A program made the position numbers and the translations under genes. 36,497 nucleotides of DNA from the NCBI GenBank assembly GCA_007376725.1, contig VMGT01000013.1:1-36497 (forward strand). Direction: 5' to 3'. The notes beneath the pieces were generated by a model. It searched no databases and was not told where the DNA came from. It was given only the letters and a program-made list of their open reading frames with translations. This document shows, in pieces, positions 31,325-36,497 of the stretch. The DNA comes from Parcubacteria group bacterium Greene1014_15 (GTDB taxonomy: Bacteria > Patescibacteriota > Minisyncoccia > Phycocordibacterales > VMGT01). The stretch's first letter is position 1; every line of letters begins with the position of its first letter.

Positions 31325-32239
31325 ATGCATGTACCAGTACTGACAGAAGAGGTTGTACACGGTTTGGATATCAAGACGGATGACGTGGTGCTCGATGGGA
31401 CGCTCGGTGGCGGAGGACATAGTCAGGCAATCTGTGCCCGGTTAGGAACGAAAGGCATGTTCATAGGAATAGACGCGGATATTGCTGCGGTAGAGAGAAC
31501 TCAAAAACTCCTTCGTGGATGCGCTTGCCAGGTCAAACTCGAACAGTCAAACTTCCGATATTTAGATAGGATCATCGGTCAACATAACGTCTCCCACGTT
31601 TCTAAGGTTTTGTTTGACCTTGGGATTAGTTCGTTTCAGATAGATGCTCCTGTGGAAGGTGAAGAAGGCAGAGGTTTTAGCTTTCAGAGAAATGAGCCGC
31701 TCGTGATGACCTTTGAACAGCAGCCGGGTGATAGATTGACCGCAGGACAGCTTTTGGCAGTTGGAGACGAAGAACAATTAACGACGATCATATCGCGATA
31801 TGGCGAGGAAAAGTATGCACGCCGTATCGCCCGTGCGATTGTCACTGATCGGGAACAAAAACCGATCGAAATGACGCAAGATCTTGTGCGTATTATTCGC
31901 GAGGCAACGCCCGCGCTGTATCATCGGGCACGATCGCACTTTGCGACAAAGACATTTCAAGCGCTTCGAATGGCAGTGAATGATGAACTGGGAGCGCTCG
32001 AAGAAGGTTTAGAAAAAGGCTTCAAAGCGCTTGCAAGCGGAGGACGAATGGCAGTGATCTCTTTTCACAGTCTCGAAGATCGGATCGTCAAAAATTTCTT
32101 TCGAGACCAGGAAAAAAGCGGTCTTGGAACGAGGATAACGAAAAAGCCAATCGTGCCATCGCAAGAAGAAGTACTGCGGAATCCTCGGTCGCGAAGCGCA
32201 AAGTTGCGCATATTTGAAAAAAATGAAGCACTACAGTGA
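31325..32239 (+). CDS. rsmH: 16S rRNA (cytosine(1402)-N(4))-methyltransferase
   Basis: RsmH methylates N4 of C1402 in the ribosomal decoding centre with S-adenosylmethionine. The 304-residue product has the SAM-binding start (VLDGTLGGGGHSQAI, about 20-34), FDLGISSFQID, FSFQRNEPLVMTF, a central RAIV/IIREA region, and the C-terminal FHSLEDRIVKNFF block. Its end overlaps the next ORF start by 17 bp. It is normally the second gene of the dcw cluster, as here. Confidence 0.96.
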   Translation: MHVPVLTEEVVHGLDIKTDDVVLDGTLGGGGHSQAICARLGTKGMFIGIDADIAAVERTQKLLRGCACQVKLEQSNFRYLDRIIGQHNVSHVSKVLFDLGISSFQIDAPVEGEEGRGFSFQRNEPLVMTFEQQPGDRLTAGQLLAVGDEEQLTTIISRYGEEKYARRIARAIVTDREQKPIEMTQDLVRIIREATPALYHRARSHFATKTFQALRMAVNDELGALEEGLEKGFKALASGGRMAVISFHSLEDRIVKNFFRDQEKSGLGTRITKKPIVPSQEEVLRNPRSRSAKLRIFEKNEALQ

Positions 32240-32552
32240 AACAGTCCAAAATCCCGAACGAAAAGTGTTCTTTCTGCTGGCTGCAATTTTACTTTGTTTG
32301 TTTGCTGTGTATGGCTTTTTATTAAATGCGACTATTGTTCGCGTTGTTGCGCGAGAGGCGGCGATTGGGTTTATCTCCGAACTCGATGTGCAACTCGGCG
32401 AGCTTGAATTTTCATATATTTCTCTGCAGAACACTATTGATCTTAACATGGCATATAATCGAAATTTCGTAGATGCGCCGTCGCCGATTTTCATCTCGCG
32501 CGAGTCAAGCGGCCGAAGCCTTTCATTGTTGCCGAATCAAGGTGAGTTGTAA
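32223..32552 (+). CDS. ftsL: FtsL-like short membrane protein
   Basis: The 109-residue bitopic protein has a short basic N-terminus (MKHYSETVQNPERK), one membrane helix (about 16-36, FFLLAAILLCLFAVYGFLL) and a helical outer segment (REAAIGFISELDVQLGELEFSYISLQ) like the FtsL/DivIC coiled coil. The identity rests on size, topology and its place between rsmH and ftsI. FtsL activates the FtsWI septal synthase. The outer part ends in a non-helical tail. Confidence 0.7.
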   Translation: MKHYSETVQNPERKVFFLLAAILLCLFAVYGFLLNATIVRVVAREAAIGFISELDVQLGELEFSYISLQNTIDLNMAYNRNFVDAPSPIFISRESSGRSLSLLPNQGEL

Positions 32553-32575
32553 TTCTGTTTTTTGTCCACGATGCA

Positions 32576-34303
32576 ATGAATCGACGAGCGATATTCCGAA
32601 TCAGAATACTATTTGCGGGGATCTTTCTTTTTGCTCTGCTCATTGTTTCGAAGCTCTATCTGGTGCAGATAGTGAATGGCGACATTCTTTCCGAGCGGGC
32701 GGAACGCCAGTATATGAATCCAAGTTACGTCACGTACAATCGTGGCGCTGTCTTTTTTGAAGACAAGGATGGTAAACCGGTTTCTGCGGCAACTCTCAAG
32801 ACGGGATTCATTGTGTATCTAAATCCCGTGCATATTGAAGATGCGCCGGCAGTGTATGAGCAACTTGCGCAGCACATTGAGATAGACAAGGAAGCATTCC
32901 TCACGAAAGCGGGAAAGAAAGATGATCCCTATGAAGAGATTGCAGTACATGTGGATAGTGAAACGGCGAACAAGATCGAGGCGCTCAAAATTCCTGGTAT
33001 TCATCTGCAGAAACAGAAGTGGCGCTTCTATCCCGGCGGATCGATGATGTCGCATGCGCTTGGTTTTGTCGGATGGGAAGGAGATGACTTGAGTGGGCGC
33101 TACGGTATCGAGCGATACTATGACGATGTTTTGAATCGCAGTGACGAGGGGGTGTATGTCAACTTTTTTGCCGAGATATTTTCAAATTTGAGCAAGGTGC
33201 TCGCAAAAAACAAAAAACGATCCGAAGGGGATATCGTGCTCTCAATCGAGCCTTCGGTGCAAAGTTTTCTTGAAAAGCAGCTTGAAGAAGTTACCATGGA
33301 GTGGCATGCTCGTGCGGCGGGCGGCATTATTATCAATCCACAAAACGGAGAAATGTACGCGATAGCCGCATATCCCGCATACGATCTAAATGCATTCGGT
33401 GAAGAAAAAAATTCTTCCATATTTGCGAATCCCCTCGTAGAGAATGTATTTGAAATGGGTTCGATCATTAAACCGCTGACGATGGCGGCAGGTCTTGATG
33501 TCGGTGCGGTGACTGCGGAAACAACCTACTATGATGCGGGGTTTGTCGAGATGAACAGCGCGCGCATTGAGAATTTTGACGGCAAAGGGCGCGGAAAAGT
33601 TGATATGCAAAAAGTGCTCAACGACTCTCTCAATACCGGCGCTGTGTTTATAGAGCAGAAAATTGGCAATGCAAAATTTTCTCAATATTTTCGCGACTAT
33701 GGACTCGGTGAAGAGACGGGTATTGATGTGCCGAATGAGACCATGGGTCTGCTTGATAACTTGGATAGCCCGCGTGACATCGAACATGCGACAGCGGCGT
33801 TTGGACAAGGTATTGCTATGACGCCGATTGGCACCGTGCGGGCGCTTTCTGCTCTTGCAAACGGCGGCAAACGTATTACACCGCATCTTGCGAAGCGGAT
33901 TGAGTACAAACTTGGCTACTCAAAGAGTATTGCATTTCCTCCGGATAAACAGGTGCTCGAACCAGAGACTTCGGAGGAGATTACTCGCATGCTCGTGCGT
34001 GTCGTTGACGAAGCGCTTCTTGAAGGGAAGGTCAAAATGGATCAGTACAGCATTGCGGCAAAAACAGGTACAGCTCAAATTGCCAAAGAGGGGGGCGGAG
34101 GCTATTATGATGATAGGTACTTGCACTCGTTCTTTGGGTACTTTCCGGCGTATAAGCCGAAGTTTTTGGTATTTTTGTATGTGATTGAACCGAAAGGGGT
34201 GCGCTATGCATCAGCAACGCTCACGCATCCGTTTATTGATATTGCAAAGTTTTTACTAAATTACTACCAAGTGCCTCCCGATCGGGGAGCTGTAGTGCCG
34301 TAG
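32576..34303 (+). CDS. ftsI: Penicillin-binding protein 3 / FtsI (division transpeptidase)
   Basis: A class B PBP that makes septal cross-links. The 575-residue product has one membrane helix at about 12-28, the pedestal domain (YNRGAVFFEDKDG.. ALGFVGWEGDDLSGRYGIERYYDD) and the transpeptidase domain from about 225. Motifs: SIIK (Ser296, Lys299), SLN (351-353) and KTG (496-498), all intact. No PASTA domains. It is preceded by the FtsL-like gene and followed by murF in the dcw cluster. Confidence 0.95.
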   Translation: MNRRAIFRIRILFAGIFLFALLIVSKLYLVQIVNGDILSERAERQYMNPSYVTYNRGAVFFEDKDGKPVSAATLKTGFIVYLNPVHIEDAPAVYEQLAQHIEIDKEAFLTKAGKKDDPYEEIAVHVDSETANKIEALKIPGIHLQKQKWRFYPGGSMMSHALGFVGWEGDDLSGRYGIERYYDDVLNRSDEGVYVNFFAEIFSNLSKVLAKNKKRSEGDIVLSIEPSVQSFLEKQLEEVTMEWHARAAGGIIINPQNGEMYAIAAYPAYDLNAFGEEKNSSIFANPLVENVFEMGSIIKPLTMAAGLDVGAVTAETTYYDAGFVEMNSARIENFDGKGRGKVDMQKVLNDSLNTGAVFIEQKIGNAKFSQYFRDYGLGEETGIDVPNETMGLLDNLDSPRDIEHATAAFGQGIAMTPIGTVRALSALANGGKRITPHLAKRIEYKLGYSKSIAFPPDKQVLEPETSEEITRMLVRVVDEALLEGKVKMDQYSIAAKTGTAQIAKEGGGGYYDDRYLHSFFGYFPAYKPKFLVFLYVIEPKGVRYASATLTHPFIDIAKFLLNYYQVPPDRGAVVP

Positions 34304-34315
34304 TTTCTTTTAGTA

Positions 34316-35611
34316 ATGAAAAATTTTTTACGAAAAAGCGCCGCAACGCTCCTTGGCTTTCTTGCGCGCATGATCGTGCGGAAGTATCGGCCAAAGATTG
34401 TTGCCGTAACGGGAAATGTCGGCAAGACTTCAACAAAGGATGCCATATTCAGCGTTCTTGAGATCGGGCGCCATGTTCGCAAGAGCGAAAAGAGTTTTAA
34501 CAGTGATATCGGTATTCCGCTTATCATTATTGGCGCGCACAATCCTTGGTGGAATATCTCTAAATGGTTTTCGGTATTTTGCCAAGCAATTTCTCTTCTT
34601 GTATTGAAACACGAATATCCGGTTTGGCTTGTGCTCGAAGTCGGCGCAGATCGCCCCGGAGATATTAAGCGTGTGACATCGTGGCTTCGGCCGAACATTG
34701 TCGTTATCACGCGGCTCGCTGATGTGCCAGTGCATGTTGAATACTTTAACTCGCGCGATGATCTTATAGCTGAAAAGCAGCGCCTCGTGCGTGCATTAGA
34801 GGAAAACGGGTTGCTCATTGTGAACCGTGATGACCCGGATGTGTATGCGATGCGCAAGCTCTTTTCGGGGCAGGTTATTTCATATGGTTTTAGCGAAGGG
34901 TCTTCGGTGCAAGCAGACTATTGCAAAGCAATGCTTGACGAAAATGGCAAGCCGCTTGGCGTGAAATTCAAAGTGGCGTATGACAATCACACGATTGAAG
35001 TGAAATTGCATGGAACGCTTGGATTTGGTCAAGCGTATGCCGCGCTTCCCGCGCTTACCGTTGGCGCCGCGAGCAATATCAAAGTCGAGGATATGCTCGA
35101 CGCGCTTTCTAGGTTTGTCTCTCCTCCTGGACGTATGAGATTGCTTGATGGCGTTAAAAAGACGCTTATCATTGACGACTCTTGCAACTCATCGCCTATA
35201 GCAATGGAAAATGCTCTTGCGGCACTTGCTGAACTTCCATGCATGGGACGGAAAATTTGTATACTTGGCGATATGCTCGAACTCGGAAAATATTCTGCGG
35301 AAGAGCATAAACGCGTTGGCGCTCGCGTTGCTAAAATCGCTGATATATTACATACGGTTGGTCTGCGCGCGCGGGGAATAGCGCAAGGCGCGCTCAATAA
35401 CGGCATGAGTGAAAAAGTGATTATGCAATACGATGATGCGCGCGTTGCGGGGAAGGAACTTGAACTCGCGTTGCTCGAAGGAGACATCATACTCATAAAA
35501 GGTTCTCAAGCTCTGCGCATGGAGCGTGCGGTAGAAGAAATAATGGCGCACCCTGAAAAAAAAGAGGAACTTCTTGTGCGGCAGAATCCCGAATGGCTTA
35601 CTAAAGCATGA
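34316..35611 (+). CDS. murF: MurF-like Mur ligase
   Basis: Mur ligases add residues to UDP-MurNAc-peptide with ATP; MurF adds D-Ala-D-Ala. The 431-residue protein has the ATP-binding motif VTGNVGKTST (31-40), LEVGADRPGDIKRVTSWLRPNIVVITRL in the central domain, NRDDPDVYAM, and the C-terminal ligase domain with IIDDSCNSSPIAMENALAAL and LGDMLELGKYS. The N-terminal UDP-binding domain is replaced by about 25 residues with a short hydrophobic helix (LLGFLARMIVRK), so substrate recognition differs from canonical MurF. It closes the dcw cluster here. Confidence 0.85.
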   Translation: MKNFLRKSAATLLGFLARMIVRKYRPKIVAVTGNVGKTSTKDAIFSVLEIGRHVRKSEKSFNSDIGIPLIIIGAHNPWWNISKWFSVFCQAISLLVLKHEYPVWLVLEVGADRPGDIKRVTSWLRPNIVVITRLADVPVHVEYFNSRDDLIAEKQRLVRALEENGLLIVNRDDPDVYAMRKLFSGQVISYGFSEGSSVQADYCKAMLDENGKPLGVKFKVAYDNHTIEVKLHGTLGFGQAYAALPALTVGAASNIKVEDMLDALSRFVSPPGRMRLLDGVKKTLIIDDSCNSSPIAMENALAALAELPCMGRKICILGDMLELGKYSAEEHKRVGARVAKIADILHTVGLRARGIAQGALNNGMSEKVIMQYDDARVAGKELELALLEGDIILIKGSQALRMERAVEEIMAHPEKKEELLVRQNPEWLTKA

Positions 35612-35631
35612 TGTCTGTCTTGAAAATTTTG

Positions 35632-35637
35632 TACAAT
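35632..35637 (+). promoter_or_regulatory. Possible -10 box of the tRNA gene
   Basis: TACAAT, 24 bp before the tRNA 5' end. No convincing -35 box at 16-18 bp. Confidence 0.3.
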
Positions 35638-35660
35638 GGCGTAGTGTAAAAATGACTTAC

Positions 35661-35735
35661 GGCCCTATCGTCTAACGGTTAGGACAAGGCCTTCTCAAGG
35701 CTTAAATCAGAGTTCGATTCTCTGTAGGGTCACCA
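35661..35735 (+). tRNA. tRNA-Glu (anticodon CTC)
   Basis: The acceptor stem GGCCCTA pairs with TAGGGTC (one G-T). The D-arm has TCTAACGGTTAGGACA as in Glu tRNAs. The anticodon stem AGGCC / GGCTT carries the loop TTCTCAA, so the anticodon is CTC, reading GAG. The T-arm is CAGAG-TTCGATT-CTCTG. The discriminator A is followed by an encoded CCA (35733-35735). A TTC-anticodon isoacceptor for GAA would have to be elsewhere. Confidence 0.95.
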
Positions 35736-35861
35736 CATGTGATTTTTGCTAGCGCAAGTGGAACTTTGCGTTTAAGAATATGGATGATTTCGGTGTTCCA
35801 CTACTTTGTTGTGATAAAGCACGTCTTTGCTTACGTATGCTCTTGAGTATAGACTGAATAC

Positions 35862-36494
35862 ATGAAATCTCCCGAGCAAGCACAAGGTCAAGAAAATGAT
35901 TTCGAGGGTTTCAAGAACTGGCTGCGGAAGGATTATGATAATCAGCTCAGCCAATTAGGGCTAACGATCGAAGATATCCGCGGAAAGCGAATATTGGAGA
36001 TCGGTGCATATGACAGACGCTTTGCTGCTGCGTGTCAACTTTTCGGCGTCACCGAGGACGTATATTCTGTCGAACCCTCTCTTGATGGGAGTGTTAAAGA
36101 AGGATATGCCGAACAGCATGATGCCATGGAAATTGTCGATAAACTTCCTGCCGAAATCCGGGAAAAGATCGATCAAAAAACATTAATTACCGATGCTGAA
36201 CATATTCCGCTCGAAGATCAAGCGGTCGATATTGTGCTCGGCCGTAGGGTCCCGTGGTTTGGTGTAGAGCAACTTACCGATCGTATTAAAGAAGGTCTTC
36301 GAATTGCATCAGAAGTTCGGCTTTATCCCGTGACGCAAGAGATGGAAGTGGAATTCACCCAGGCCTTGAGTGCAATTAAGCGCGACATTCCAGGTGTCGA
36401 GGTTGAGTATTGCACGACGACAGACGTTGAGGTGCCGACAGAAGATGGTTCGACCCACGTGATTGAAAAGGTGGCTATCGTGCACTGCATTTAA
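35862..36494 (+). CDS. SAM-dependent methyltransferase-like protein (210 aa)
   Basis: Motif I of a Rossmann-fold methyltransferase is seen at about 43-55 (GKRILEIGAYDRRFAAA), with an acidic end of strand 2 (DVYSVEPSLDG) and an LGRR block at the position of strand 4 (AVDIVLGRRVPWFGVEQ). The second half is short and ends with a beta-rich segment (VEVPTEDGSTHVIEKVAIVHC). It may be inactive or use an unusual substrate; the G-x-G of motif I is reduced to GAYD. TATAGA about 9 bp before ATG could give a nearly leaderless mRNA. Product uncertain beyond the fold. Confidence 0.7.
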   Translation: MKSPEQAQGQENDFEGFKNWLRKDYDNQLSQLGLTIEDIRGKRILEIGAYDRRFAAACQLFGVTEDVYSVEPSLDGSVKEGYAEQHDAMEIVDKLPAEIREKIDQKTLITDAEHIPLEDQAVDIVLGRRVPWFGVEQLTDRIKEGLRIASEVRLYPVTQEMEVEFTQALSAIKRDIPGVEVEYCTTTDVEVPTEDGSTHVIEKVAIVHCI

Positions 36495-36497
36495 AGT

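Overview
The window looks like chromosome from an uncultivated bacterium of the Candidate Phyla Radiation (Patescibacteria, most likely a Parcubacteria-type lineage). This is inferred from a class I lysyl-tRNA synthetase, a short prolyl-tRNA synthetase without the editing insertion, reduced MreD/FtsL-like proteins, a large exported protein built of GPGGC cysteine repeats, and several strong promoters placed so that the mRNA would be leaderless. Other genes, mainly accessory ones, have clear AAGGAG-type ribosome sites. No rRNA is present; one tRNA gene (Glu, CTC) is.

Layout. 1-1432: 3' end of a MreB paralogue and a DNA polymerase III delta'-like gene whose tail is altered by a 16-bp tandem duplication. 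1475-2047 (-): ClpP-type protease. 2245-5176: a small membrane protein with NPF motifs and a large cysteine-repeat surface protein, apparently broken by a -1 frameshift at about 4175. 5249-7258: frr and rseP, separated by a GIY-YIG gene lying between perfect 28-bp inverted repeats. 7259-9519: repeats and small unknown genes, including a possible HExxH peptidase and a frameshifted ORF. 9617-10873: proS. 11049-14896: mreB-mreC-mreD-like-PBP2 rod-shape operon. 14933-17095: unknown genes and a membrane-anchored DNA/RNA endonuclease. 17193-20441: greA, a MITE-like repeat, class I lysS and parB. 20514-22882 (-): three unknown genes, one combining zinc-ribbon-like motifs with three winged-helix-like segments, two of them resembling FtsK gamma. 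23189-29636: the most unusual operon (below). 29800-30655: a RAYT/IS200-like transposase with its REP-like repeats. 30887-35611: mraZ-rsmH-ftsL-like-ftsI-murF division and wall cluster. 35661-36494: tRNA-Glu and a methyltransferase-like gene.

The standout is a 1371-residue single ORF (23189-27304). It joins a complete DEAH-box HrpA-like helicase, two segments resembling the RNA polymerase alpha C-terminal domain, a complete sigma-70 core (regions 2, 3 and 4) and a C-terminal DnaA domain IV with the DHSTIIHG box-recognition signature. The next gene encodes a protein with two more alpha-CTD-like segments. It is followed by RNase III and a protein with a sigma-region-4-like HTH. I know of no described protein with this architecture, and the operon suggests a system coupling promoter or origin recognition to nucleic-acid unwinding and RNA processing. 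Two perfect DnaA boxes, both inside the same 12-mer TGTGGATAAATC, lie upstream of the NPF/cysteine-repeat genes and of mraZ.

All calls come from reading the sequence; no database search was run.
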